From contig JAHRHY010000002.1 in assembly GCA_019671135.1 (NCBI GenBank), positions 2,867,501 through 2,931,500 of the forward strand: DNA of 64,000 nt, read 5' to 3'. Positions within the stretch are counted from its first letter, which is position 1, and each line of letters opens with the position of its first letter. A program made the translations under genes and the position numbers. The DNA is from Linnemannia hyalina (taxonomy: Eukaryota; Mortierellomycota; Mortierellomycetes; Mortierellales; Mortierellaceae). A model generated the notes under the pieces. The model was not told the origin of the DNA, ran no database searches, and saw only the letters and a program-made list of their open reading frames with translations. Positions 1 through 12,300 of this stretch are shown here, one piece after another.

Positions 1-46
1 GAAAAACGGTGGATTAAATTATTATTTAGACACCAGTGGAACTTAC

Positions 47-818
47 GCTTGGTGGTGGTACCATGAGTACATCGGTATCGTTCAAGACTCCAAGATAGCT
101 ACTGTCATTTGACATCGAGGAAGATTTGTCCGAGGGGCGGATTCGCAAGAAAGTCTATTTCGTTCCAAACGAAAGGGTCACATTAGCTCGGCAGTTTTAA
201 CGTCAGGCCATATCGCATCGTTCGATGAGAGGTACGACGCACCTTGATAGACTGATCAACAGGGGTGATTTTCATCTGAGAAGCTCTCGCTTCAGGACGA
301 TTAGATTCGGCAGAAGATGTTGAATCTAGAGAGACTGTTGAGGACACTGACATGGTGTCAATGCGAAGATCGCTTAGCGATATCTTCCGGGATGTCTGAT
401 TTGGTCTTCGAGGTGATGTACCTGGCGCAAATGCCGACGTTGAACGCTTGGGGTTTGGGCTGATACGGGATGGAGCCGTTCGGGTTTGTACAAGTGAGGA
501 ACCAGGAACCGGGCGCTGTTGCTTCGAGGTTGGGGGAGATAGGGTCGAAAGGTAGAGCTCGTGGTTTTTGGTGGGTGGGGGGAGTTTCGTTGCATGAGTC
601 GCGACAGTAGGTCGTGTAGGAGGGGTTGTAGGAGCAGGGAGCCTTATCGAGAAGACTGAGGAAGTAACGAGTTTAGTGCGATGAGTTGTGGGTGCAGAGG
701 GTCGTGAGGGTGGCGTTATATTGGGGGTTCTTGCAGGGTGAGGGAGTTTTGTGGGCTGGTTTGAGAACGAAGAGGACGAAGGAGAGCTTGTGGCCGATGG
801 CGATTGGGTAGAGACCAT
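47..818 (-). CDS. Kinesin-like motor protein, N-terminal part (gene runs off the left edge)
   Basis: Two exons are visible on the minus strand. Exon 1 is 818-243 (192 codons, phase 0, donor GTGCGT). Exon 2 is 154-47 (36 codons, acceptor ATAG, donor GTAAGT), and the gene continues beyond position 1. Exon 1 encodes a Ser/Thr/Pro-rich, probably disordered region. The junction reads VDQSIK|TFLRIRPSDK and is followed by YLGVLNDTDVLMVPPPS. That is the first beta strand of a kinesin motor domain (xVxxRxRP), with a layout resembling kinesin-6 (KIF20/KIF23). The P-loop and the rest of the motor lie outside the window. Without splicing, exon 1 meets a TAA at 183-185, which lies inside the proposed intron. 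The start is uncertain: an in-frame ATG at 965 would add 49 residues including a poly-Val run from a CAA/ACA repeat, so 818 is preferred. The role would be microtubule transport or cytokinesis, inferred from family only. Confidence 0.6.
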
Positions 819-3365
819 GTATGGTTTCTTCTTCGTGAAAGGCCTGCACGATTGGACAAACGGAACAACGGTTAACCTTTTGATCCAAACAACGACAACA
901 ACAACAACAACAACAACAGTTACACAACGAGCTCCTGTATCTCGTTTCTCTTTCTTTTGTTCCATTCAACAATTATCTATAACAAAGTCGGGGCAAGTCT
1001 TGTCGCTTGGTAGGTACCTGGAATGACTTGCTGGCTTGCCTTGTTTTGCCATGTTGTAGATGTCAGCTGTTGACGGTCGTGAAATGTGAAAGTAGGGGAA
1101 TGTGGGAAGAGTGAAGAGAAGGAGGGCAGGAGAGGAGGGCGATCAAGTAGATGTCACCGAGAGAATGGTGATGGGAGTCTGTTTTTGTTGGAGGCGTGGG
1201 AGGCAAATGAAAATGAAGGGATGACAAAAGAGAAAACGATAAAAATGGTGGCAACGTTTTGTTGTTCAACAAGTCCTGTGACTGCTGACATTGAACAGGC
1301 GAGGGGTTGGACGCGCCTGATACTGCTGTACTGCCAGTCGCGTCGTTTTTTTTAGCTCTTTCAAGCTCAATCATGGACGTTCAAGAATAGCAAGCACCTG
1401 GCAAACCACCAATAGACAATCCCTAGAACATACCTAGACTCCTTGTCTCTAGAGCCACCTCAAGAAACGTGCTCCTTCTCAATTGCTTCTGCTCTCGCCG
1501 CAACAGCCATCCGACTGCCCTGATGTTTATCATCTTTTGTCACATTGCTCAGGCGTCAAGCAACAAAAACAAACGTCTCGAAATCGTTAGACTGAGTTTT
1601 TGCTTTTATTTGTACCCTCGTGTTGATACAAAGGGTGGGTTGTTCATCCATCGATGGTAGGGGCAGTGCAATTGTGGATTCCCATCAGGCTCGCCAGCAC
1701 CAAAAAAAATGTTCTTAGGGTCGAGTTTATCATATTGCCCGTGGTACTGGAAATACGAGTTGTGGTGTATGCGTCAGAGATAAAACATGAAAGGAAGTGA
1801 AAGAGTGTGAGTGATAGCCCAAAAAAAAAAAAAAAAAAAAAAAAAGGCGTTGAAGGAGCGAAAAAAAATGAGATGAAGAGTCATTGCGGGATGGTAGTTC
1901 AGAAAACAAAAGGGTCAAAGTGTAACCTTGTGTTCCAAGGTGTGTATTATAGTTTGTTGATGGACCATTGGTCCCTAGTCGGAAATGAGAACCGAGAGGA
2001 TGTGTTGTGAACATAACAAAAAAAATATCAAAGGCCCAGACCTTTTGGTTTGACCATGGGCATGCGCCCAACTTCGAACTCCATGCATTTTTCTATGCAA
2101 TAACAATAAGGTGTGTGTGTGTTTTAGGGTAAGGACAGACGACAGAAGCGAGAGCCAATAGCCAATGCGTCGTGGCTCTGAATGCAAATTGACAGAGAGG
2201 CGTTTGTGAGGTGAGTTCCCATCCCAAGTTCGGACCAATCGACCGACAGCGGATTGAAAATTCCACATTCGGCGCGTGAGTTTTCTTTGTACAGTATGTG
2301 TGGTTCCGGATACAGTATGGGCGCGCAGGTATGTACTGTACAGTACCTCCTTCTGGGCTGTTTGTTGACCCTGGGGGAAGAAGATGATTCATAAGTCAGT
2401 AGATAGGAAATATATGGCGATGGTTTATCCACCTTTGCTTCTCTTCGTTTGTAGCTTTCGTTTCATTGCCATTTGTCAGAAAGTGTATACCTTTTTGGTG
2501 TTTTGTTGTTTGCTGCCTGTTTGTCATCCAGGGCACACACGCATTTGTTGTTGTTTTTTGTTTCCCACCCTTTTTTTCGGTTTGTTGTCTCGGTCCCACT
2601 AAATCGACGCTCACGTATAAAAGTTCCCTTGATTGCTTCCTTCTTTTCTTTTCACACCTAACCTTTTCCCTTTCGCTCAACCTTCCTACTCCTCCACGTC
2701 GCGTTCTTCAACTGACCCAAGCCCTTCTCATTCTTCTTGTCTTTTCGTTCTGTGTCCGCACCCCATTCGCACTTTTTCCATTCTTTTGCATTTATTTTCC
2801 CATCAGCTTTTCTCTCATCAACCCTACAGGAACACAGGAGGAATAATAACTTACACCAATTGACTCACAAACACACAAAAGTGTTCCTCCTTTTTTCAAC
2901 CTCAGCTTCGAGTGAATTTTCGTGTTCTTTGGCCCACCCCCCTCAACACAACTCGACCAACCAACCACACTCCAACCAACCAGCTAACCAACCAGCCAAC
3001 CAACCGTGCCTCAGACGACGTCTTGTTCTGACCTTATTTCACAAGCATAACCTTCCAACAAGATTATCTTCTATCTTCTTCATCTCTTCTTTTGTTTTTT
3101 CCTTTCTTTTCTTTCTTTCTTCACTTTCCCACAAGACATCAATACTACACAACACTCACCCTCGCCTCACTTGGACATTGCCAGCCTCAGTGGAACCAAC
3201 AAATAAAGCCTGCGCCAACAAGTACCACCAACAAAGGAAGGAAATCACCACCCACCCATCCATCCCTCCCAAAACCATTGAACACAGCACAACACGCTAC
3301 CCCAACAAACAACAGCAGCAGCAGCGACGACTAATACCTCTCTTACAGACATATATACAACAAAC
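819..3365. other. Intergenic region between divergent kinesin-like and thioredoxin-like genes
   Basis: No convincing gene was seen. The left part holds an ACA/CAA repeat (893-919) that probably belongs to the leader of the minus-strand gene. Further along are an A25 run at 1821-1845, a GT run near 2111-2121 and a perfect palindrome at 2333-2346. From about 2620 to 3365 the plus strand is pyrimidine-rich, then rich in AACC repeats (2955-3005). This looks like the promoter and long 5' leader of the gene starting at 3366. Open frames here are low complexity and lack family features. Confidence 0.6.
2616..2623 (+). promoter_or_regulatory. TATA box (TATAAAAG) of the thioredoxin-like gene
   Basis: TATAAAAG occurs at the upstream edge of the pyrimidine-rich leader, about 740 bases before the ATG at 3366. 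Transcription would start near 2645-2655 if spacing is conventional. The match is exact, but function is inferred. Confidence 0.45.
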
Positions 3366-5336
3366 ATGCCGAGCCAACCGCTGACCGACACAGAAAAGCA
3401 ATTGATCGACGCCTACAACACAATCCTCGAGAAGCCTTTTGTCGACAAGTACGAGGATCGATGGGAGGACGAACCATTTGACCGCGCCATCGACCTCTTC
3501 AAGTCCCGAGCACAGGAAATCGGCTTTGCAGACCCCTTTGAACTCCTCTCCAAATTCAAGATTGAATCCTACGAAACCGTCAGGGCTCAACATAAGAAAG
3601 GTCCCGCTCTTTGTTTCCGTGAAGGTTGGAAGAGTCCCATCCTCGGAACCCGCGTCGACCCCCTCGTCATTGCCTCCAAATGTGAACACCTGGCCGGTCC
3701 CGAGTTCACTGGACAGGAACGTATTGTCGTGCTTGACTTTTGGGCCTCCTGGTAAGTTCATTTTTGTCCCTTTCGTTTCCCCTCCCCCCTCCTCATTCCC
3801 ACATCTCTACTTTTCTCGCTCTCTTCCCTTCCCTCTCACACTTTCTTTTCCCTGGAGGGCTCTCTATGTTGATTACTCTTTTGTTTATGTTGTCAGTGTC
3901 TTGTTGTTTTACTTCGACATAAACACAAAAAATGCAAACATAAATGAGGGGGGTGAGGGGATGGCTTTGTTTTTTTTTTATTACCTTCTTTCAGCGAAAT
4001 GCGAATTATTAAAGTTGGCTTTGGTGTTTGGGCACAAGGGCAAATGGAAACCATCAAGAAGATCAAAGGAGGCGGTGTTCATGTTGACTCAACTAAACGG
4101 CGTGGCCAAAACGGATACATTTATTTTGTCCTTTGAAACTGCCCGTTGCTGCGTGCTGCATGCTGGTGGTGTGTGTGTGTGTGTGATGTGGTCTGGTCAG
4201 TTTGCATGAAGTATTTTGATCAACACGGACTCGGCCCTGACTTTTGTCCGTCCGGCCAGCCTAGGTCTCCTCCAAAGCCGTAATTCAGGCAAAATTGAAA
4301 AGTAGAGAAATGGAAAAAGAGTCCCGACCATTGCGAAGCAAATGAGTAGAGAGGTTGTTCTTATTGGTCTTTTTTTTTTGTTCTCTTGACATCTTTCTAC
4401 TTCTTTCTTTTTGCTGATTAAGCTTGTCAGACAAACAATGGACAGGAAAGGAAGGAGAAACGACAACACGTTATAACGGAGTCAGAGGAACAAGTAAAAA
4501 ACAGCGGTGACAGAGAGAGACATGAAATGAAGGAGATCGAGAGAAGGAAAAGCGAAGCACAAACACCATTTACTGAAATAACCTCCTCTTCTTGTCCTTG
4601 TAGGTGCGATCCATGTCTGCAGGCAGGACCGGAGGTGTCACAGTTGGCGGAGGAGTTTGCCGGACAGGTCGCCTTCCTAGGGATCAACAATGAGAGCATG
4701 TTTCAAAAGGACACCGTCATCCAACCACCCAACCTGGATCGTGTCATTGCCTTTGTGGAAGAACACCAGGACTTATTCAGATACACTATCCTCATCGACA
4801 ACGCCGAAGGATTCGCAAAAGAAGGTAACTTTTTTTTATTTATTTATTTCAGGAACAGTCGCTTGCAACAATGCGGCGACGGGAAAGAAGAGCGAGAAAA
4901 AAGGGTGTAGGGGTCATCATCACTTGCTGTAACGGTGTCGGGGTTGTTTGTGTGCGCGTGCGTGTTGTGTTTTCATGTTGTTTTGTTTATGTTCGCCGTT
5001 ATCGGTCGCCATGATAACATTTTTCTGCTCATGTTGTTCTTTCAAGAGAAACTAACCAAAAATGCACACACATGTTTAAACAAAATCACTCCCTCTCATG
5101 GACCCGCTGACTTTTCTGAAACGTTGACAGCTGTGTACAAGACAGCAGGATACAGGGGAATCCCCATGGCATGCCTCCTGGTCGACGGCATTGTGCAATA
5201 CGTTGGATCGCCCATTGACACCCTGAGGCCGGCATTGGAACGGGCACTCGAGTCCATCTCTGCTACCAATCCCATCAACCACAGGAGTAACAATAATACC
5301 CGCTCATCCTCTGGACGGTCTTCTCGCGAAGAATAA
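3366..5336 (+). CDS. Thioredoxin-like fold protein with CDPC active site
   Basis: Three exons, 3366-3751, 4604-4824 and 5131-5336, give 270 residues. Introns begin GTAAGT and GTAACT and end TAG and CAG, and the phases match. The first junction splits a Trp codon and creates FWASWCDPC (residues about 127-133), the redox motif of the TlpA/AhpC-type thioredoxin fold. The third exon supplies the expected cis-proline loop, YRGIPMACLLV (Pro214). The first 110 or so residues are helical-looking and not recognised. The last 25 are Ser/Asn/Arg-rich and probably disordered. No signal peptide or membrane segment is visible, so a cytosolic or nuclear place is likely. It could be a thiol-disulfide oxidoreductase or a redox-sensing adaptor; the substrate is unknown. 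The first intron, 852 nt, is long for this window. The ATG sits in a good context (CAAACATGCC) after a pyrimidine-rich leader. Confidence 0.85.
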
Positions 5337-6315
5337 AGCAACTCATACAACTCGCCCTTTTTTTTCCAGCATCATCAAAGAACAACAAAAACAAAAAACA
5401 ATCGACACAACACGCACTTTTTCGCGAATAAAGACAAAAAAAAAATATCAACAATAACAGAAGCTTTTTTTCTTTCGCTCTCGCTTTTGCTTGCTTGGTT
5501 GCTTTGGTTGCTTGAATGCCGAGATACTTCAAAAAGGGCTGTCCATCACTATTCTTATTCCATTTCTCTTCTCTTCTCTTCTCACCATACGCCGACTTGC
5601 CCACCACCCAACCCACGCACCCCTCGGCTGAACAGAGAGCTTCATTTACCCCTAAATCCAAGGGCATAAAATAGCAAAAAACACACAACAACCACACAAA
5701 AAATGACATACTTGAAGTACTTATCACGCCATTCGTTCAGTCCCGAACGGAAAAAAAATAAGCTTTTTCGATTCACTCTGTCTCCCTTTCTTCCCTTCTT
5801 CCCATCCCTCGTTACCCTTTCCTTCCCTCCCTTCTTCCCTGGGAATCCAAGGCACCTCGCATTGGTGGATCAAATAACAAGCGAAGAGGAGACAGAACGT
5901 AGGGAAAAAGAGGAGGAAGGGAGGATAAGAGCACAAAAGAATGGCGAGGGTGCTCCATCGGAATATCGATCAAAATCTCAAAAAAAAAAAAAAAAAAAAA
6001 ACAGCCTTTCGACACGTCGCTGTTCAAAGATGATTTCCTGAAAGCCAACCTCCCATCGCTCTTCTTTCTTCGCCAACTCATTGATACTCTGCTCATAATT
6101 CATAAATGATGCTACATGCGTTATTTCGGCGACAACACATGCAATAATGGCGCCTCGCGTGCATCTTGACATATATCATGGGCGTGGTACGTTTTCTCTA
6201 CCTTCTTTCAGCGAATATATTCATACATGGTTTGAAAGGCAATATAATGAAATAATTGTCTATCTATACCGTCTTCGGCGCTTCCGCGCTTCCAAGAAAC
6301 TCTTTCGGGCAGTAC
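5337..6315. other. Convergent intergenic region, 3' flanks
   Basis: This is the 3' flank of the thioredoxin-like gene (plus) and the USP34-like gene (minus). It contains T- and A-rich stretches, an A-run of about 22 at 5980-6001 and CT-rich sequence. AATAAA-like strings occur (for example 5332-5338 at the stop codon), but no polyadenylation site can be fixed. No gene was recognised. Confidence 0.6.
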
Positions 6316-9300
6316 TCATTCTGCTGTCACTTCGCCCTCCTTCTCTCCGACAATGACCTCTCCTCCTTTCACAACTTCTTCCGCCGACTTCGGCTGGTGC
6401 TGGATCACTCCAGACATCATCGTACCATCGTCCTCCTCCATCGATCCATCACTGCTATCAACATCAGCTCCGCCTTCAGTCACAGGAGTCAAGCTAGGCT
6501 CCTGAGCTGTAACTGCGACAACTCCAGGGTCATCGCCTACTGGGGGCTCTGCCGCCGCAATATGACTTGCTGGCTCTATGTTAATCGCCTCCACAGGAAA
6601 AACTGTTGACAGTGCCGATGCATGTGCTCCCGACAACTGAGGCTTAACCTCAGCCAAGCTCTCCTGCAGTTGCTTCAACCGAATCGCCTCCACCTTCTCA
6701 CCACTGAGCTTGCCAACACCCAAGATCCTGAGATTTTGCAGGGCCTACAATGATTGTCAATGATCAAAAAAAAAGTAGTAGATGAGTGAGTACAGCGCCT
6801 TAATATTCAGAGCGGAGAATCATCCACACAATGATTGAACGCTTACTGTAAGCAAGGTCTGAGCATCTTTTTCAAGGGTCAACGACTGATCAGTCGGATC
6901 ACTGGGATGAAGACCTTCCATGGTGGTTGGCCCAGCTGGTCGTCGTCGTTCAATGACTTCCTCTGCACGCGTGAAGTTACCCTCGATAGCCAAATCCAAA
7001 AAACCCTTCTCCAAGTTGCCAGCAACACTCTGGACCAACGTGGCACATCCGTTCAGCTGACTTTCCGTCAATTCTTCAATGCATCGATTGCGTTCCAAGA
7101 ACCGCTGCACGAACAGGGCAACATACGGGTTTTGCAGTGCGAGTGCCGCATCATCATCTCCAAGGCTTTCCTCCGCTGTGTCGCAAAGTATGCCTAAATG
7201 AACCAATGACCCCACCTCGATTTGCTCCAATCCCATGAGCGCCGCTAAAGTTACGTCAAGTACAAGAAAAGTTCTCGTTAGACAAAAACGAAGCACAAGT
7301 TGGTCGCATAACAGAGTAGAAACATATGTTGATCCGATTTGCGTTTTCTTACCAAGTTCGATGGGCTTGTGCTTCTGACCCTCTCCGCCATCCATTTTGC
7401 ACACCGTACAAGCCAAAGTCCAGTAAGGCTCATACCAATTCTGCATCACATTTTCCGCATCCACATGGTCCAATCGTTCGAAAAGCTCGGGGTGGAAAAA
7501 CATAACTGGCCCCAGTCGGATCGGGGGTGAACTCACACCTGCGCCACTCTGTTGAAACTCGATTGCTCCCAGTCGGTAGAAAGGTGAGTTCGCTCCACTG
7601 AAGACGTTTTTCACTATTAATTGGATAGAAAACATAAACAAGTCAGTTGATGCGCCGATTTTGAATTGCAGGGCGACATCTCAGCTACGTGGAACGAGAG
7701 GATCAACATACCTTGGTTCTCAGTTACTACTCCAGACTCAACCACATCCCTCCATTCACAGTGTGCTCTGTCCAGGGCAGTGAGAATAGGAGCTGCCTGT
7801 GTGTATGTTGCCTCCTGCGCAATTACTTCTAGAATCTTGATCGAGTCAGTGTACACTTGCGCAGGCGCTGCCCACATCAAGTTTCCTGTCAAAAACGAGA
7901 TCGCCGTATCAATGTTGCTCCAGTGATCCATCGCCTCTGCAAAAGCTAGTTTGACAAGCGATAACGTTTTACAAATGTTAGTAACATGTCTAATTCGCCG
8001 TTGTTCGTGAGATGCCACATAAAGGGAACCTTTGTCAAGCCGTTAATGTCTAATAAACTCACCTGGTGTGTTACGGCAAACTGTCATTTGACAGAGGTAG
8101 TCGCAGAGGAGTCGAAGAATATCCACCGCGAAAAAATCGGGCTCGCTAGTGACAGTGCCTGCCATGCTTGCATTGTGGATAGCCTAGGTCGAAATATTTC
8201 ATCAAAGTGTACTGTCAGCACTCACTTGCTCATGGCACATCAAGCTCTATGCAGTTTTAACAAGCCTTTCCGATGCAACCTACATCAGTTAGATAAACCA
8301 GGCCGCGGTGTTGATAGAACAATGCTCCGGCATCCGCATTTTCAGGTTCAAACATTGCGCGCGCTAACTGAGTGAATGGGAGCAGACCGCGTTCAGGACT
8401 TGGCACGGTGCGCCAGCATTCCTGTCGGAATAAGGGGACCTTGGTTAACGTGTACTGAAGCAGTTGGTCAAGCTCAGGTGGACACTATTGGTCGTCAATA
8501 AATAGAATCATTCGTCCTCATGTTAAATGCGACTCTTCATAATCAAAATAGCAACATGCTAATTCAGTTGTTTTCGAATCAATTCACTTACATGGATACT
8601 GAACGCGCCCCACTTCATGGCTCCAATTGCCCATGTGTAGTTGTGGCAATGAACCCACTCGAGTAGGAATGTGTGAGAGAGCTGGCTGAAGCGCAGAACT
8701 AGTCCAAAGTAGATTGGGAGGATCTCCTTGTGGAACTGGATGTTCTGGGGGTTGTTCTGAAGGCACACATAGAACTTTCGCAACAGAGCACCGACTGGCT
8801 TGAAGTCCGCCAGAAGCTTGTTTCGGTCCTGATCCTCGTTCATGACCTTGCCCCAGAACATCATCATTTCCTAAGCACAACAACAGTAAAATGTCAGCAT
8901 TGCAGTGGCAGCCAATTGAGGTCAAACCGGTGCAAGGCTAAGTAACAAATTCACTGTACCTTCTTGTCATAGTCAAGATTGATCTGCTGGTTATCGATCT
9001 TTGTAAGAATCTCGAGGAAGCCAGACCAGCTATGGAAAAACTGTTAAACAGAGAGATGGGAGAGATGAGCGTGAATATCATAGTTCAACAGTGAATGCTC
9101 TGCACGACAATCAAAAACAACAGCGCCAAGGAATTACCATGTTGCGCTCCGTGTCGCTTTTCACAAGCTCAGTTAAAGCAGTAAAATACTCCACCAGCTT
9201 CCAGCCGTTATCGTCTTCATCTAAATTGTGATTTTCGTGTAGTAACAACTTATTGTTAGTGCAAAGCTTAGCTCAAGTTGCCGCGCTCAAAGGTAGAAAA

Positions 9301-12300
9301 ATGTCCTCGATACATTTAAAAAAGCGTTACCTCGTCGTGAGTGCATAGGATAGTAGGCGAGGAGGTCAGGCAACAACTTCATCAGTTCCAAGAGTCTGCC
9401 AAAGTGCTGAGCTGAGGCGGCGGCAGCCTGCTCATCATCCCACCCGTTGAAAGCCCGCTCAGAACTTAGCAGCTCCATGTAGAATTGGCGTGCGCGCATT
9501 CGTGTGTCAGATTCACTCTGGGACAACATCAACTCCTGGAGCCACACCTTACAGTTCCTCAGAAGCCAAGCTTGTGCAAATCGACCACACTGTCCAAAGT
9601 CAGAAATGGTACGGAAAAAGTCGAGGCACTCGTACGCAACATTTGACTGTGGCGACCGGTCGAGAACCTAAGCGGCAAATATTATTCAACATATATGAAT
9701 CGCTTAGTCCCCTAGCACTTCACGGTTGTTTCAACCAGCAAAAGTATACAACGCTTGAAAAATATTGAACTTACCCTAGTTAACTGCCCAAGAATGTGCT
9801 CAACCCTGCCCTCCAGGCCTTCATCGGCCAATTGCACAAACTCCTTGTAGATCTGCAGAATGGTGGAAAACTGCTCGTCGTTGGCAAACTCGATGTACGT
9901 GTTGAGCGAATCCAAAAAGCGAGTCCCAATTAACGGCTGCACGGAGAGGTGCATGACAATGGCAGAGATAATGTGGCTGTCGATACGATCCATGAGCATC
10001 TTGGAGAGAAAAACAATAGACTTCTCCGACGACGGGCCTGCAGATCCTTGGCAGTAGAACAGGGCACCAAAGTCTGCACGCGACAGAATCGCTGTCTGGT
10101 CAAGCTCTGGTGATGCACTGGGCAGATGCGTATCCTGATCCACCGCAGCATCGTCCGAGTTAGTGCTGGATGTGGGCGACGACGGCAACGAGGAGGATGA
10201 AGAGACCGATACCGAGTTTCTATGGTTGCTGTTTCCTGAAGATCTCCTCGCAGAGTTGCCGGACTGGAGGATCTCATAGGACCGAAGGACGTCACAGCAA
10301 GAGATGACTTCCTGCAGCGCCAGTAACAGGTACCGGAAAGAAGGCTTTGTAAACTTGTCGCCCATCTTTTTCTTCTTGAAGTCGTTCTTTTCGTCCGCAA
10401 GGTAAAACTCGGTGAGTTCTGCAATGAATCCTTCGCGAATCATCAAGGCCTTTTCCGCGCGTCCGAGTTGGGTAATCTCGTACATCAACTTGAAGTACTC
10501 GTCAAAGTTGCGCCAGTTGGTACGCGCTTCCGGAAGTAGGCCGAGAAGGGCATGAACGAATTCTTGAATGATTGAGCCCTGAGCGCAGATGGCCGTCTCC
10601 TCCTCGTCTTCGTCATCAACGGTGGGGTCCGAGCTCGAAGCAAACACGCGAGGCCGAGCAGTGTTCACCAATCCGTAAGCGACTCTATCCTTCTGGCGGA
10701 GGTGACGGAGAGCCTCGAATATCAGCTCAATCACTGCCTCTCGAACCTGTGTGATGGGGCACATCAGGAGAATGTTCGTCAAATGCGCCGGGCTGTTGGT
10801 CAGATTGCGCAGAAGATCCACGCAGCCTTGAGGGTATTTGGCAAACAGAGACGACAAGAAGCGCGTCCACTGCAATAGTTCCTGATCGACGTCTCTCGCA
10901 TGGATGAGAACGGAAAAGAAGAACTCCAGTCCGTACTGCATCGAGAGGTACTCAAGAGACTCCTCCTGTTTGATAACGGCATCCCCGTCGTGAGTAGAAT
11001 GATGGACCCCCTGCGGCATGGTGAAGAGGTCCCACACGAAGTGGTAATAGAGACGATCAAACAGAGCCAGATCCTTCAGGAGGGAAGTGTTTTCCTTGAC
11101 AACTACGTCCTTGATGTTCCCGGGAGCTTCGACCAAACCTGCAGGTGAGTCGTTGATGGCCGCATCAGCGCGCTCGTAGAACAGCATATAGGCACTGTAT
11201 GGCTTGGAGGTCGATCGGGGCGGGGACTTCATGTATGGAGAAGAGTCCTGAGGAATGAACTCGGATCCTCCGAATGCCTTCGAAGGGAGCTCACTGACGT
11301 CAAACTCGTCCACTCTGGAGTCGTTGAAATGGTACCAGCGCGTGTTGTCATCGGGAGATCCTGAACTCGAACCGGTCCGATCCTTGATGTAAGAGTAGTA
11401 GTGTCCCGAATCCGCTGTGCCTGTATGGACGAGGACACCCACGAGGTTGTACTGGAATGCGGCCGACTTGTCCTGCTCCGGCATCTGAGCGGTCGTGGGC
11501 GAGGAGGCAGCGCCATCCTGTGCTTGCTCTTTCCGAGTCAGGTAGTCAATCGTGTAGGGCTCCATGTCCAGTCTCGAAGGAAACTCGAAGCGGTCGTTAA
11601 TCTTGATACGTCGCATGGTGTCCATATCGTAATCAAAACGCTTCAGATGCAAAATCAGGTTCCGTGGCAACTCCTTGATGCAAGCTCTGTTTCGGCCATG
11701 CAAGAAGAAAACAAATTGGAGGAGTTAATAATCGCCTAGCAGCCTCAAGCCTCCGTAAGTTAATACTTGCAGTGGATCATTTCGCTTACCGTTTGATGGC
11801 GTCGACATGGTTGTCGCAGGTTGAGCACTTGTACTTGTTGTCTAAGAGTTGAATAAGGACCAAGCAGGACATTAGCTTCGCGAACACACACCTTTGAGCG
11901 GGTTCACAATGCACGAAAATCTAAACAATTAGAATATTACCTCCATCCAAGATTTCGCCCTGAACATAGAGCTGCAAGCTCTCCTCTAGGGTCTTCTTAT
12001 TCTTGACCTCGCACTGAATAGAAAACGAGTTGTCCTCGCGTTCGGAGATGTGCTCACAGTCCTTGGACTTGATCTGTTGGACCAACTTGAGGCCGTACTG
12101 CTTCTTGAACAGCTCTTCCTGTGGCGTACCCTTCACACTGTTCTCCAGGCGGTCAAAAAGAATGCTGAAAAACTCATCAACGTCCATCTGAACCGCGACA
12201 TTCATCGGGTTACCATCCCAGTCCTTGTACGAGTAACAGAAGCCTTGTGCGTTGTACGCTCGCCTTTTGCTCTCTTGAAGGTTGCTGAAAAGGACCTGCA

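Noticed and set aside
893..965. Poly-Val extension of the kinesin-like N-terminus
   Set aside because: It derives from an ACA/CAA repeat on the other strand, typical of leaders here; the downstream ATG at 818 is preferred.
1821..1845. A25 run as a processed-pseudogene poly(A) tail
   Set aside because: No gene-like sequence precedes it on the plus strand, and A/T runs of similar length occur throughout the intergenic DNA.
2737..3384. 215-codon frame overlapping the start of the thioredoxin-like gene
   Set aside because: It is made from the CT-rich and AACC-repeat leader and ends just inside the true coding region in another frame.
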